DNA of 64,000 bases from DATJMJ01 sp035503915 (GTDB lineage Bacteria > Actinomycetota > Acidimicrobiia > Acidimicrobiales > Palsa-688): positions 1 to 64,000 of the forward strand of contig DATJSU010000054.1 in NCBI GenBank assembly GCA_035503915.1, given 5' to 3'. The position numbers and the translations under genes are program-made. The notes beneath the pieces are model-generated. The model saw nothing but the letters and a program-made list of their open reading frames with translations. It was not told the DNA's origin and made no database searches. Shown here one piece after another: positions 52,242 to 61,024 of this stretch (positions are counted from its first letter, which is position 1; each line of letters begins with the position of its first letter).

Positions 52242-52994
52242 CTACTCCGCTCGCGCGACCATGTTGAGGCGCACATAGTCGATGACGGGGGACGGCATCG
52301 CTTGGGCGACTTGTTCGGCGAAGGGGCGTCGCTGCGGCGCCGGTATCGTGCCCAGGTGCTCACGGAGGCAAACGGTCGACAAGAAATCTGCCAACGCAGT
52401 GCGGTCTGGGAAGCTGACCAGCTCGGGATGGCACCACACCTCGAGGACTTTGAAGCCGGCTTTCGCCAAGCGGGCAGCCGTGTCCTCCGGCGTCGCGTAG
52501 AGCCAGGTCCCGGCGCGTTCGACACCGAGGGAACGCACGGTGCCGATCACGCCGTCGATGTTGCCTTTCCCGCCGCATTGCGCGACGAGCTGGCCACCCT
52601 CCCTCAGGACCGAGCGAATGTTGCTGAACAGCCGGTCGTGGTCCATCACCCAATGGAACGTGGCAGTCGAGAGCACGGCGTCGAGCGGTGGAACGTCACC
52701 GAGCAGGGCCGGGGAGAGGTCCAAGAGGTCCCCCCTGACAAAGCTCACCCGGCCCTCGGTGACTGCCGGCCCCAGGCGCTCCTGCGCCCGGGAGAGCATT
52801 GACGGCGAGGCGTCCAGCGCGATGACCCGTCCCCTGGGCACCCTTGCCAGCAGCTCTTCGGTCACGCGGCCCGTCCCGCACCCGGCGTCGAGGGCAGTTT
52901 CGTCGCCCCTGAGCTCGAGCCGTTCCACAACTGCCCGGCCCCAGCGTGCTTGAGGAGCTGACAGGCGGTCGTAGGAGGTGCCGTCCCAGTCCAT
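52242..52994 (-). CDS. SAM-dependent methyltransferase, trans-aconitate-methyltransferase-like
   Basis: A 250-residue class I methyltransferase. Motif I is ALDAGCGTGRV, the acidic loop is VIALDASPSML and motif IV is DAVLSTATFHWVMD, where the H-W pair is typical of Tam-like enzymes. LREGGQLVAQCGGKGN and the C-terminal helices complete the fold. The start is ATG 52994 (DWDGTSYDRL), where family similarity begins; the frame extends to 53141. It is in the minus-strand run with tyrS. Confidence 0.87.
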   Translation of the reverse strand: MDWDGTSYDRLSAPQARWGRAVVERLELRGDETALDAGCGTGRVTEELLARVPRGRVIALDASPSMLSRAQERLGPAVTEGRVSFVRGDLLDLSPALLGDVPPLDAVLSTATFHWVMDHDRLFSNIRSVLREGGQLVAQCGGKGNIDGVIGTVRSLGVERAGTWLYATPEDTAARLAKAGFKVLEVWCHPELVSFPDRTALADFLSTVCLREHLGTIPAPQRRPFAEQVAQAMPSPVIDYVRLNMVARAE

Positions 52995-53073
52995 CAGTGC
53001 CCTTCGGCCTCCCGGTCCGCTAAGGCGAGCCGTTGGTGGCTGAACCGGCATGAGCGGGACCAGCCGCGCCACC

Positions 53074-54084
53074 TCATGAACCTGGTGGCCGTAACGGCCC
53101 CTCGCCTGCTCGGGTGGACTCGATCGCGGCGGCGACGTCATCGAGGTCTGCCTTGGTCAGCTCGAGGCGCGCCGCAGGGAGCCAACCCTCGACCTGGCTC
53201 GGGCTACGCGCGCCCACGATGGCGCCCGTGATGCCGGGCCACGCAAGAACCCAAGCCACCGCTAAAGCCGCAAGAGTGGTCCCCTTCTCCTCGGCGATGG
53301 GCGCGAGCGCACCGGCAAGTGCCAGGTTGGCCGCTAGACGCTCACCTTGGAACTCCGGGTTGTTGCGCCTCCAGTCGTCTTGGTGAAGCTGCGCCACCCG
53401 CTCCACGCTGAAGTGCCCAGTGAGGAGCCCCGCTTGCATCGGGCTGTAGACGATGACACCGGTCGAATGGGCGGCGCACCACGCGATCTCGGGCGCGTTG
53501 AGGCGGCGGACTGCTGAAAAAGGCGGTTGAAGTGTGTCGACGTGCCCGAGCGCTTCCGCTTGCTCGAGCTGCGCGGCATTGTGGTTGCTGAGGCCTGCGG
53601 CGCGGATCTTTCCTTCCTCTTTGAGCCCTAGCAGGGCGGCCCAGTAGTCGTCCAGGCGCGCCCCGTCCTCGGCGGGCCAATGCATCTGGAGCAGGTCGAT
53701 GGCCTCCACACCCAAGCGCCGGAGCGAGGCTTCGCAGTCCGAACGGATGCTCTCCGCTGCCCCGGCCCGGCGCGCTGGGACGTACGGGTTAGCGGCGTCC
53801 CATACCAGGCCGCACTTGGTGAAGATATAGGGGCGGTCAGCCTCAGGTATGTCCTTCATCGCCATGCCGACGACTTCCTCGGAATGGCCTAGGCCGTAGA
53901 TCCCCGCAGTGTCGACCCAGTTGACCCCGGACTCAACGGCAAACCGGATGGCCGCGATCGAGTCCTTGTCATCCTGCGGCCCCCAGCTGAACGCCCAACC
54001 TCCCCCTCCGGCTGCCCAGGCGCCGAACCCGACGCTGGTTATGGACATCCCGGTCTTGCCTAGCGGCCTGGTAGGAAGAGCCAC
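53074..54084 (-). CDS. Aldo/keto reductase
   Basis: A 336-residue NADPH-dependent TIM-barrel reductase. The catalytic tetrad is Asp58 and Tyr63 (WVDTAGIYG), Lys90 (FTKCG) and His135 (QMHWP). LGKTGMSITSVGFGAWA opens the barrel and the nucleotide-binding end is GAIVGARSPSQVEG. It belongs to the AKR11/13-like general bacterial group; the substrate is unknown. It ends 79 bp before the methyltransferase start. Confidence 0.92.
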   Translation of the reverse strand: MALPTRPLGKTGMSITSVGFGAWAAGGGGWAFSWGPQDDKDSIAAIRFAVESGVNWVDTAGIYGLGHSEEVVGMAMKDIPEADRPYIFTKCGLVWDAANPYVPARRAGAAESIRSDCEASLRRLGVEAIDLLQMHWPAEDGARLDDYWAALLGLKEEGKIRAAGLSNHNAAQLEQAEALGHVDTLQPPFSAVRRLNAPEIAWCAAHSTGVIVYSPMQAGLLTGHFSVERVAQLHQDDWRRNNPEFQGERLAANLALAGALAPIAEEKGTTLAALAVAWVLAWPGITGAIVGARSPSQVEGWLPAARLELTKADLDDVAAAIESTRAGEGPLRPPGS

Positions 54085-54135
54085 GACAATCTCCTTTACA
54101 TGTCGCTTTGCGGCGGCGGGGACTTGGGGGTGCGC

Positions 54136-54354
54136 TCAGCGCTCCGGGCGGGGCCTGCGGAGCGCGACAGCCACTCCGAGGTCGATAACGGCGAAGAAGA
54201 TGCCGAGGCCGACTAGCGAGTACTGCAGCTTCCAAAGGTTCACGAGGAAAAAGGGGGACACGATCAGGAAAGCGGCGATTGCGAGCACGAAGAGGTGCTG
54301 GAGGGCCTCGTCGCGGCCCAGTGGTCTCATGGCCATGGCTCCGCAGGATAGCAA
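54136..54354 (-). CDS. Small two-helix membrane protein
   Basis: A 72-residue protein. After a short polar start (RPLGRDEALQHL) come two helices, FVLAIAAFLIVSPFFLVNLW and LVGLGIFFAVIDLGVAVAL, and a basic tail. No family recognised. It sits between the helicase and aldo/keto reductase genes in the same orientation. Confidence 0.6.
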   Translation of the reverse strand: MLSCGAMAMRPLGRDEALQHLFVLAIAAFLIVSPFFLVNLWKLQYSLVGLGIFFAVIDLGVAVALRRPRPER

Positions 54355-54398
54355 GTAGTGGCGTCTCCCAGCTTGCGTGCCGTTGGGCTCGTGCCGCC

Positions 54399-56996
54399 TC
54401 AGGTCAGTTCGACCGAGACGGGCTGGAGAGCAGGCTCGCCGAGCGAATCGGAGCGATCGAGGTCCACGCGCAACACGAGTGCCCAGTCGTGGTCGCCATC
54501 TGGGTCGTCGAGGACCTGGCGCACCTCCCAGTGGCGCTCACCCTCGCGCAACTGCCACAAAGCTGGCCCGCGGGCACGAGCCCCAGCGCCTATGGAGCGG
54601 TGCTCCTCGAAGTATGGGACGAAAGCGGCCTCCCAGTGCTCGGCGTCCCAGCCCACTTCCTGATCGAGCTCGCCGAGCGCGGCCCAGTCTCGCCGAGCGG
54701 CTAGTTCTGCCCGCCGGAACGACGCATTGCGCACCATCACCCGGAACGCCTTGAGGTTGGACGTGAGCGCCGCTGGCTGCCCATCTCCCACCTCGAGGAG
54801 CGGTTTGTGGCCATGGGCGAGGGCTTCGGACACCTGCTCGGGGTGGGAGAGGACTTGCCATTCATCGAGCAGGCTCGAGTCGACTTGGCGGACGATCTCG
54901 CCGAGCCAATCGGTCACGTCGGCGAGCAGCGGTGTCTTCAAGCGCTCTGGCACGCTTTGCACGAGGGCTTTGTAAGCATCTGACAGGTAGCGCAAGAGAA
55001 GCCCCTCACTCCGTGCGATGCCATAGAAGGCCACGTACTCGCTGAAGCCCATGGCGCGCTCGTACATGTCGCGTAAGACAGATTTGGGGTGCACGTCGTA
55101 GTCGCGTGCCCACGGGTGAGCGAGGCGGTACTCGTCGAAGGCCTCGTAGAGAAAGCGAGCGAGGGGTTTGGGCGGCTCGAGGTCCCCGAGCACCTCCATT
55201 CGCTGCTCGTACTCCATCCCCTCTTCCTTCAGTCTTGCGAGTGTTTCTGCCTTGAGCCGGTCCAATTGCGCGTTGAGTACCGGCCAAGGGTCTTCGAGGG
55301 TGCACTCGACGACGGAAATGGCGTTCAGCGCCCACTCGTCGGGGTTCTCCGCGTCCCAGGAACTTGGCTCGGCCGGCGAACCGAGCGCGCTCTCAGGGCT
55401 TGGGCCGAGCTTGGGGAGCGCTTCGAGGATGAAGGGCGAAAGCGGTTGGTTGAGCGCGAAATCCTCTTGAAGCTCCACCGTAAGGCGGACCTGGCGCCCG
55501 CTCAGGTCCGGTTCGGGAAGGCGTTCGAGGACCCCGGCGGCAAGCAGGCTGCGGTAGATGGCGATCGCGCTGCGGATGTGGCGGCGCTGCGCCGGGCGGG
55601 GCTCGTCATTGTCGAGCAAAAGTCGCTTCATGTCGGAGCAACCGTCGCCGGGGCGGTCAAGGACCTGCAAAAGCATCGCATTGGTGACCCTGAAGCTCGA
55701 TGTCAACGGCTCAGGTGGCGCCGCAACGAGCCGGTTGAAAGTGCCTTCGTCCCAGTTGACAAAACCTTTTGGTGGCTTTGCCTTGACCACCTTGCGGAGC
55801 TTGGCGGCGTCGCCGCGAGCGCGCTCGAGCGCCCGCTGGTTTTGGCTGACGTGCTCAGGTGCTTGGGCTACGACAGTGCCTGCTGGGTCAAAGCCGGCAC
55901 GCCCTGCCCTCCCCGCCATTTGGTGAAACTCGCGAGCGCTCAGCAGCCGGCTGTGGCTGCCGTCGTACTTGGAAAGGGCGGTGAAAAGCACGGTCCTGAT
56001 GGGGACGTTGATGCCGACCCCGAGCGTGTCCGTCCCGCAAATGACTTTCAGAAGGCCCTTTTGGCAGAGCCTCTCCACGAGCCTGCGGTACTTGGGCAGC
56101 ATGCCGGCGTGGTGGGTGCCCACCCCGTGACGCAAGACGCGAGAGAGCACCTGCCCAAACCCGGGGCCAAAGCGAAACCCAGCGATCGCTCGCGATATTG
56201 CATCGCGCTCTTCTCTCGAAGACACGCCGGCGCTGGTGAGCGCCTGCGCCCTCTCGACCGCTGCCTTTTGTGTGAAATGAACTGCATAAATTGGTGCCAA
56301 ATCTTCCGAGATAAGCCCTTCGATAGTGTCGTGAACGAGGGTGCGGGCATACCTGTAGCTCAAAGGGACGGGCCGTTCTGTCGAGGTGACCACAGTTGTC
56401 GGGCGACCGGTACGGCGCTTCAGGTCTTTCGCAAAGCGGGAAACGTCGCCCAGCGTCGCGGACATGAGGACAAATTGCGCTCCCCGCAACTCAATGAGCG
56501 GCACTTGCCAAGCCCAACCTCGTTCGGGGTCGCTATAAAAATGGAACTCGTCCATGACCACTTGGTCGACTGGGGCAATTTTGCCCTCGCGCAGTGCCAG
56601 GTTCGCCAAGACTTCGGCGGTGCAGCAAATAACCGGGGCGGCCGCGTTCAGGGAAGCATCCCCGGTGAGCATGCCGACATTTTCTGGGCCGAGCGCGTCA
56701 CAGAGGTCGAAGAACTTTTCCGAGACGAGTGCTTTGATCGGCGCGGTGTACCACGAGCGCCGGCCACCGGCGATGCTCGCGAGGTGCGCACCTAACGCGA
56801 CAAGGCTTTTACCCGAGCCCGTGGGCGTGCCCACTATGACGTTGTCGCCGGCGAGCAGCGCGAATAGCGCCTCTTCTTGTGCCGGGTAAAGGCGGATGCC
56901 GCGGCTTGCAGACCAATCGGTAAATACGGACAGCACGGCGTCTGGGTCGTCTCGTCGTCCCGAGCCCGCCTCTAGTCGCGAGAGCAACGACGCCAT
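54399..56996 (-). CDS. Ski2-like DEAD/DEAH-box RNA helicase
   Basis: An 865-residue helicase. Domain 1 has Walker A GTPTGSGKS (56-64), DEFH (149-152) and MSATL (178-182). Domain 2 has THHAGMLPKYRRLVE, the T-D-T-L-G-V-G-I-N motif and QMAGRAGRAG. The C-terminal half, with FVNWDEGTFNRL and an all-helical end, matches the actinobacterial DUF3516 extension rather than the HelY layout. Probable role is RNA turnover. It is the first gene of a long minus-strand run and divergent from the RDD gene. Confidence 0.92.
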   Translation of the reverse strand: MASLLSRLEAGSGRRDDPDAVLSVFTDWSASRGIRLYPAQEEALFALLAGDNVIVGTPTGSGKSLVALGAHLASIAGGRRSWYTAPIKALVSEKFFDLCDALGPENVGMLTGDASLNAAAPVICCTAEVLANLALREGKIAPVDQVVMDEFHFYSDPERGWAWQVPLIELRGAQFVLMSATLGDVSRFAKDLKRRTGRPTTVVTSTERPVPLSYRYARTLVHDTIEGLISEDLAPIYAVHFTQKAAVERAQALTSAGVSSREERDAISRAIAGFRFGPGFGQVLSRVLRHGVGTHHAGMLPKYRRLVERLCQKGLLKVICGTDTLGVGINVPIRTVLFTALSKYDGSHSRLLSAREFHQMAGRAGRAGFDPAGTVVAQAPEHVSQNQRALERARGDAAKLRKVVKAKPPKGFVNWDEGTFNRLVAAPPEPLTSSFRVTNAMLLQVLDRPGDGCSDMKRLLLDNDEPRPAQRRHIRSAIAIYRSLLAAGVLERLPEPDLSGRQVRLTVELQEDFALNQPLSPFILEALPKLGPSPESALGSPAEPSSWDAENPDEWALNAISVVECTLEDPWPVLNAQLDRLKAETLARLKEEGMEYEQRMEVLGDLEPPKPLARFLYEAFDEYRLAHPWARDYDVHPKSVLRDMYERAMGFSEYVAFYGIARSEGLLLRYLSDAYKALVQSVPERLKTPLLADVTDWLGEIVRQVDSSLLDEWQVLSHPEQVSEALAHGHKPLLEVGDGQPAALTSNLKAFRVMVRNASFRRAELAARRDWAALGELDQEVGWDAEHWEAAFVPYFEEHRSIGAGARARGPALWQLREGERHWEVRQVLDDPDGDHDWALVLRVDLDRSDSLGEPALQPVSVELT

Positions 56997-57098
56997 CAGC
57001 GCGAAAGCAAACCTTTTTTGCCGGCAGGGGACGAACCCCTACCAATGCCGGTGCCGACCTGCAATACTACCGGTCGAAGCCCTAGCGAAAGGTCTAAC

Positions 57099-57788
57099 GT
57101 GAGCAATCTTCCTCCCAACGCACCCGGCGACCAGCCACCGAGTGGTCAGCAAGGCGGGTGGGCTGGGGCGCCGAGCCCGCCTCCTCCTCCTCCGCCCCCT
57201 TACGGCCAGCAGCCCTACGGCCAGCAACCATATGGGCAACAACCATATGGGCAACAACCATATGGGCAACCAATGTACGGGCAACAGGCCGGCCAGGCCC
57301 CTTTCGGGCAATTCGGTGGCGCCGCCAGCATGACGCCTGGCGTACCAGGGACGCTCGCCGATTGGCCGCAGCGAGCTCTTGGCCTCCTTATCGATTGGGT
57401 TGTCGGCTGGGGCCCGCTCGTAGTCCTCTGGGTGTTCGGGGCCGCGATAAATGTCGATGTTATTTATGTCCTTTTCCTGCTGGTTGGGTGGATCTATTCA
57501 TTGGCGGTCTTCGTCTACTTCGGTATGCAGGTTGGCCAGTTCGGGTCGACCCCCGGTATGAGGGTCATCGGCCTCAAGTGCGTCAGCAAGAGCACGGGCC
57601 AAGCCATCGGGGCTGGCATGGGTATTGCGCGAGCTTTTGTGCACATCGTCGACAGCATCATTTGCTACGTCGGTTGGCTCTTCCCGCTCTGGGACGCGCA
57701 ACGCCAAACCCTGGCTGACAAGATCATGGGGACGCTTGTAGTAAAGGTCCCGGCTGAGGGTTTCAGCATTACGCCCAAAGCGGCCTGA
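57099..57788 (+). CDS. RDD-family membrane protein with Tyr/Gly/Gln/Pro repeats
   Basis: A 229-residue protein starting at GTG 57099 after GAAAGG. An N-terminal disordered region contains tandem P-Y-G-Q-Q repeats (about 35-65). An RDD domain with three helices follows; its signature Arg/Asp residues lie near LADWPQRALGLLIDWVVGWG, and the third helix region reads VHIVDSIICYVGWLFPLWD. Function is unknown; some RDD proteins carry ions. The DUF2752 gene follows 20 bp on. Confidence 0.88.
   Translation: MSNLPPNAPGDQPPSGQQGGWAGAPSPPPPPPPPYGQQPYGQQPYGQQPYGQQPYGQPMYGQQAGQAPFGQFGGAASMTPGVPGTLADWPQRALGLLIDWVVGWGPLVVLWVFGAAINVDVIYVLFLLVGWIYSLAVFVYFGMQVGQFGSTPGMRVIGLKCVSKSTGQAIGAGMGIARAFVHIVDSIICYVGWLFPLWDAQRQTLADKIMGTLVVKVPAEGFSITPKAA
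57189..57286 (+). repeat. 15-bp tandem repeat encoding PYGQQ units
   Basis: Three identical copies of CATATGGGCAACAAC/CAACCAATG-type units lie at about 57229-57276, preceded by two diverged copies with TACGGCCAGCAG. Nucleotide identity of the later copies indicates recent expansion. Confidence 0.75.
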
Positions 57789-57808
57789 CGCTGGGCACTA
57801 GAGGCGCA

Positions 57809-58252
57809 ATGCAGGTTGCCTCGGCTGCTCGAGCAAACTTTGAAAGAGGGCGCCAAGGTATGGTGGGCCCGGTCGCCGCTGCTGCCGGGGCCGCCTTCGC
57901 GGCGGGCGTCGTAGCTCTTGCTGACCCTTTCAAGCACCACCTGAGCCCACCGTGCCTGTTCCACGCGCTTACCGGCCTGTGGTGCCCCTTTTGTGGCGGG
58001 ACCCGCGCAGCTTGGGCCTTCATGCACGGGGATTGGCGGCTGATGATGCACGCGAACGCGCTTTTCCCCACCATGGTCGCGGTCGCGGCCTGGACTTGGC
58101 TCGCTTGGCTCGGGCGGGCGACGGGTTGGTGGCAGTTGCGTGCCCCGCAGGGGCGCGCCGTGACCATCTGGGTACTGGCCGTGCTCGTCTGCTTTACGCT
58201 CGTGCGCAACCTGCCAGGTATGGGAGCATTGGCACCTCCGGCCAGGCCCTGA
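57809..58252 (+). CDS. DUF2752 membrane protein
   Basis: A 147-residue protein with the hallmark CPFCGGTRA (59-67) and three helices (PVAAAAGAAFAAGVVALADP; a segment around FPTMVAVAAWTWLAWL; AVTIWVLAVLVCFTLVRNL). The Cys pair faces the membrane edge. Function is unknown. It follows the RDD gene, a pairing that is common in Actinobacteria. Confidence 0.88.
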   Translation: MQVASAARANFERGRQGMVGPVAAAAGAAFAAGVVALADPFKHHLSPPCLFHALTGLWCPFCGGTRAAWAFMHGDWRLMMHANALFPTMVAVAAWTWLAWLGRATGWWQLRAPQGRAVTIWVLAVLVCFTLVRNLPGMGALAPPARP

Positions 58253-58313
58253 GACTGAGCGCTCAGACATTTACGACCTCTCCTCCGGCCGCCCAGGTGA
58301 CTGGCTTAACAGC

Positions 58314-58380
58314 GCGGGCGGAGCTCGCTGGGCGGGAGCGGGCGGAGCTCGCAGGGCGGGAGCGGGCGGAGTTCAGGGCA
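58314..58380 (+). repeat. 24-bp tandem repeat, 2.8 copies
   Basis: Units at 58314-58337 and 58338-58361 differ at one base, and a third partial unit runs to 58380. It lies between the DUF2752 and lipoprotein genes. Each unit contains GGAGCTCG, which can pair with itself. It may act as a terminator or be slippage debris. Confidence 0.75.
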
Positions 58381-58411
58381 ACCTAAAGGCTGAAGTAGTC
58401 TTTTGGCCGTC

Positions 58412-58966
58412 ATGAGGAACAGAGCTCTCCCCCCCTTGGCCTCGGCTGCTGCCATCTCGCTCGCGTTGGCGGGTTGTGGGGCCTCCGTGGCTGCGGGCGG
58501 GCAAAATGCGGCTACTCATCCTGCCGCCGGCATCTGGGTGTCTCCGACCACGGGCCCGGGGAACATCTCCGGCTCCCCGACGCCGACGGTCAGTTACCTA
58601 CCCCCGGCTAACACGCCCCCCAAGGTGTCGCCGCCAGGGCTGCGGGCTACGGTCTCAGCGGTCGAGGCGGCCCTCACGGGCGGTTGCTGGGAAGATAGTC
58701 ACCAGGGGAACGTTTATGGAGCTTATGACCAGCTCTTCTGGTGGCAAGGTGGCTGCGGCGACACCGTCGCCATGGTTGCGGTCGAGCTTTACCCAACTGT
58801 CAGCGGAGCCGAGGGCGCCGAAAGCCATACCTCGCCGGACGCGTTGCTTAGCCGTTACCGTTCGGGAGCGGTTCTGGTCGACGTCTACGCCGACGCCCCC
58901 GAAGCTGTGCTCCCTCAGCTGAACGGCGTAAAAGGGCTCAGCCCCGTCCCGGGCTACGAGAGCTGA
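58412..58966 (+). CDS. Predicted lipoprotein of unknown function
   Basis: A 184-residue exported protein. The signal peptide ends in the lipobox LALAGC, with the lipidated Cys22. A Pro/Thr-rich stretch follows, then a small domain with two Cys (GGCWED and QGGCGD) and AMVAVELYPTVSGAEGAE. I start at ATG 58412; TTG 58403 adds three residues. No family is recognised. Confidence 0.72.
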   Translation: MRNRALPPLASAAAISLALAGCGASVAAGGQNAATHPAAGIWVSPTTGPGNISGSPTPTVSYLPPANTPPKVSPPGLRATVSAVEAALTGGCWEDSHQGNVYGAYDQLFWWQGGCGDTVAMVAVELYPTVSGAEGAESHTSPDALLSRYRSGAVLVDVYADAPEAVLPQLNGVKGLSPVPGYES

Positions 58967-58970
58967 GGCT

Positions 58971-59129
58971 TCAAGGCGCCTCGGCGGGTGCCGGCCTGGT
59001 TCCGGCGGCGGCTTCGGCAGCGGCCAGCACAGCGTCGATCTCAGCGAGCAGCTGCAGGGTCTGCTGAGAGATCTCCTCCCGTTGCGAGCGCGGCGCCGGT
59101 GGCCGGATGGCTGGGACTGTGAGCTTCAT
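58971..59129 (-). CDS. 52-residue protein with perfect Shine-Dalgarno
   Basis: AAGGAGG (59134-59140) precedes ATG 59129 by four bases, strong evidence of translation. The peptide has a Pro-rich N-terminus (VPAIRPPAPRSQREE) and one amphipathic helix (SQQTLQLLAEIDAVLAAAEA), and ends in Pro/Ala. The helix recalls the L-x-E-I-D-x-V-L segment of Pup, but the C-terminal GGQ/GGE is missing. No family is recognised; a helical adaptor or antitoxin-like peptide is possible. It is probably co-transcribed with the membrane protein upstream. Confidence 0.7.
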   Translation of the reverse strand: MKLTVPAIRPPAPRSQREEISQQTLQLLAEIDAVLAAAEAAAGTRPAPAEAP

Positions 59130-59230
59130 CGAGCCTCCTTGATGCTCTGCATCGGCGGGAGCCGGACAGCTCTGAGCCAGACGTCGAGCCGCCGGGCAAG
59201 AAAGGGACAAAGTCCCGCAAGGTTGGAGAG

Positions 59231-59638
59231 CTACGCCAGTTGGACGATATCCCTGGCGACGAGGGCGGTCACCATGGCCATAACTACGACGTAAAGCGCA
59301 GCGGCGACCCAGCGCCAGCGGTGGTCGGCTTGGAAAAACCGTCTGATGGCTCGGACGTCGAACACGAGAGCAAGGATCCCGACGGGGACGCCGATCGCCG
59401 GCCCGACCAGGGGGAGCGTCCCGAGCCAAGGAGCGAGGACGGGGAGGACTATGTAGCTCAGGAGGCAACGCGTCGCCGAGAGGGCGATCGAGGAGCTGAA
59501 GATGTTGTGCACCTCGGGCTGGCCGTCCTCGGGCGTCCTTACGCGCAGGAGCTTGCGGGCGAAACGGTCTGCAGGTCTGCGGGTGAAACGGTCCGCAGCC
59601 GCTACCGGGCTTGCGGCTACCTCGAGGGAGGCGTCCAT
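59231..59638 (-). CDS. Conserved actinobacterial membrane protein
   Basis: A 135-residue protein. A polar N-terminus leads to HNIFSSSIALSATRCLLSYI, then helices VLPVLAPWLGTLPLVGPAIG and VPVGILALVFDVRAIRRFF, and a last helix around WVAAALYVVVMAMVTALVA after ADHRWRW. The H-N-I-F-S-S-S and R-R-F-x-x-A-D-H-R-W-R-W blocks mark a conserved actinobacterial family of unknown function. Confidence 0.72.
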   Translation of the reverse strand: MDASLEVAASPVAAADRFTRRPADRFARKLLRVRTPEDGQPEVHNIFSSSIALSATRCLLSYIVLPVLAPWLGTLPLVGPAIGVPVGILALVFDVRAIRRFFQADHRWRWVAAALYVVVMAMVTALVARDIVQLA

Positions 59639-59668
59639 GCGGCCAATTTACCCGGGCCCGCCAAGTCG

Positions 59669-60199
59669 TCAGCTCCGTGCCGCGGCGGCCGTAACGGGCT
59701 GGCCGTCAGGCGCCAGCACCCACCAGGTGCCGCCGTAGGTCTCAACACCCTCGCCTCGGGCTGTACCCGGCTGCGTGTCCTCCTGGAACGTGTAAAGGGG
59801 GTGCCCCATGTAGGCGACCTGCCTGGCGCCACCGGGGCGTTCGAAGGTCGACAGCGCCGACTTGGTAACGCCGGCACCTGTCCTCAGGCCGTTCAGGCTG
59901 AGGAGAGGGGGCCAGACACTCGCGCAGGCGCCAAAGCAGCTGGTAGCGTCCCGCGCGTCGGCTGTCAGCATGTACAGGGCCAATCCAGGACCGGTCGCGA
60001 GGATCTTACCCAGGCCCGGGACCTGCTCCACTTCGATGGTCGCCGAGTGGGGCGACCCAACGGTGGTTACCGCAGCGCCACCGCTCAGTGCAGGGTCTGT
60101 AGAGCAGCCCACGAGGGAAAAAGAGCCCGCCACAGGGCCAGCTAGTGTGATCAGGGCACTCATGCGGGCACGGCGGCACGCCAGCAGCCGCTTACCCAT
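59669..60199 (-). CDS. Lipoprotein with PF03640-type repeats (COG4315-like)
   Basis: A 176-residue lipoprotein. The signal peptide ends in SLVGC with the lipidated Cys32. Two repeats of the PF03640 kind follow: GLALYMLTADARDATSCFGA with CASVWPPLL, and MGHPLYTFQEDTQPGTARGE with GGTWWVLAPDG. Function is unknown. Its start lies inside the end of tesB (8-bp overlap), so the two are coupled. Confidence 0.87.
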   Translation of the reverse strand: MGKRLLACRRARMSALITLAGPVAGSFSLVGCSTDPALSGGAAVTTVGSPHSATIEVEQVPGLGKILATGPGLALYMLTADARDATSCFGACASVWPPLLSLNGLRTGAGVTKSALSTFERPGGARQVAYMGHPLYTFQEDTQPGTARGEGVETYGGTWWVLAPDGQPVTAAAARS

Positions 60200-61007
60200 T
60201 GTGGGGCCGGCGCAAGAGCACGTCCTGCGCGATGCTGGCGACGAGAGCGCCGTCTTGGGAAAAGATCCGACCGGTAGCGAGCCCGCTCGAGTCGCGCACC
60301 GAACCAGTGAAGGCTTGCAGGAGCAGCCACTCGTCTGCCCTGAACTGCCGGTGGAACCAGATCGCATGGTCGAGGCTGAGAGGCCGCCAGGGCGAAGCGG
60401 GGTTGCATGCCTCTTCGTGGACGGCCGCTACCAGCCGGGCAGGTCCGCTATCAGAGGTGTAAGCGAGCGCGGCCGCGTGCGTAGTAGCCCCCTCCTCGAG
60501 CGGCTCGGAGATCTTGAGCCAGCTGCAAGCACAGCGTTGGTCATCGCCGGCCTTGCCCGGCAGCGGGAGCTCTCGGCACCCGACTTGCCTCAGCTCGAAC
60601 AACCGGCTCCAGCTGGCGTCCTTTGCCTCGCCCGGGCCTGGGACCTTTGGCGCCACAGCGAGCTGCACGTCCATTGTCGTCGTCGCGAGCCGGAAGACGG
60701 AGGACATGTTCAAAATGGCCCCTGTCGACTGGCGTGCGACGACCTGACGGGCAAAAAAGCTCCGCCCGTCGCGCAGCCGCTCGACTTCGTAGCGGACGGG
60801 TTCTTCGGCGTCGCCCATCCTCAAGAAGTTGGCGTGCAGCGAGTGCGGCAGGTACGCGGGCTTGACTGTCTTCGCAGCCGCAATGAGAGCTTGGGCGACG
60901 ACCTGTCCGCCATAAAGGCCGCCCCAGGGGTAAGTCGGGCCAGTTCCAACGAAGGTGTCGGGGCCGTGGGCCTCGAGCCGCATCATTTCCTTGAACGAGA
61001 GCTGCAT
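60192..61007 (-). CDS. tesB: Acyl-CoA thioesterase II
   Basis: A 271-residue double-hotdog thioesterase. Motifs are GLYGGQVVAQALIAA in the first hotdog, DGRSFFARQVVARQ, and SLDHAIWFHR with the catalytic Asp in the second; the final strand is SIAQDVLLR. It hydrolyses acyl-CoAs. It lies 17 bp after the AI-2E-family gene in the same direction. Confidence 0.92.
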   Translation of the reverse strand: MQLSFKEMMRLEAHGPDTFVGTGPTYPWGGLYGGQVVAQALIAAAKTVKPAYLPHSLHANFLRMGDAEEPVRYEVERLRDGRSFFARQVVARQSTGAILNMSSVFRLATTTMDVQLAVAPKVPGPGEAKDASWSRLFELRQVGCRELPLPGKAGDDQRCACSWLKISEPLEEGATTHAAALAYTSDSGPARLVAAVHEEACNPASPWRPLSLDHAIWFHRQFRADEWLLLQAFTGSVRDSSGLATGRIFSQDGALVASIAQDVLLRRPHNG

Positions 61008-61024
61008 TTATACCAGTTGTCAGC

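Noticed and set aside
57003..57060. A tRNA-like sequence (GGGGACGAACCCCTACC)
   Set aside because: It has a T-arm-like stem but no acceptor, D or anticodon stem around it.
58971..59129. Pup (prokaryotic ubiquitin-like protein)
   Set aside because: The helix is similar but the protein lacks the C-terminal GGQ/GGE and the neighbouring dop/prcBA genes.
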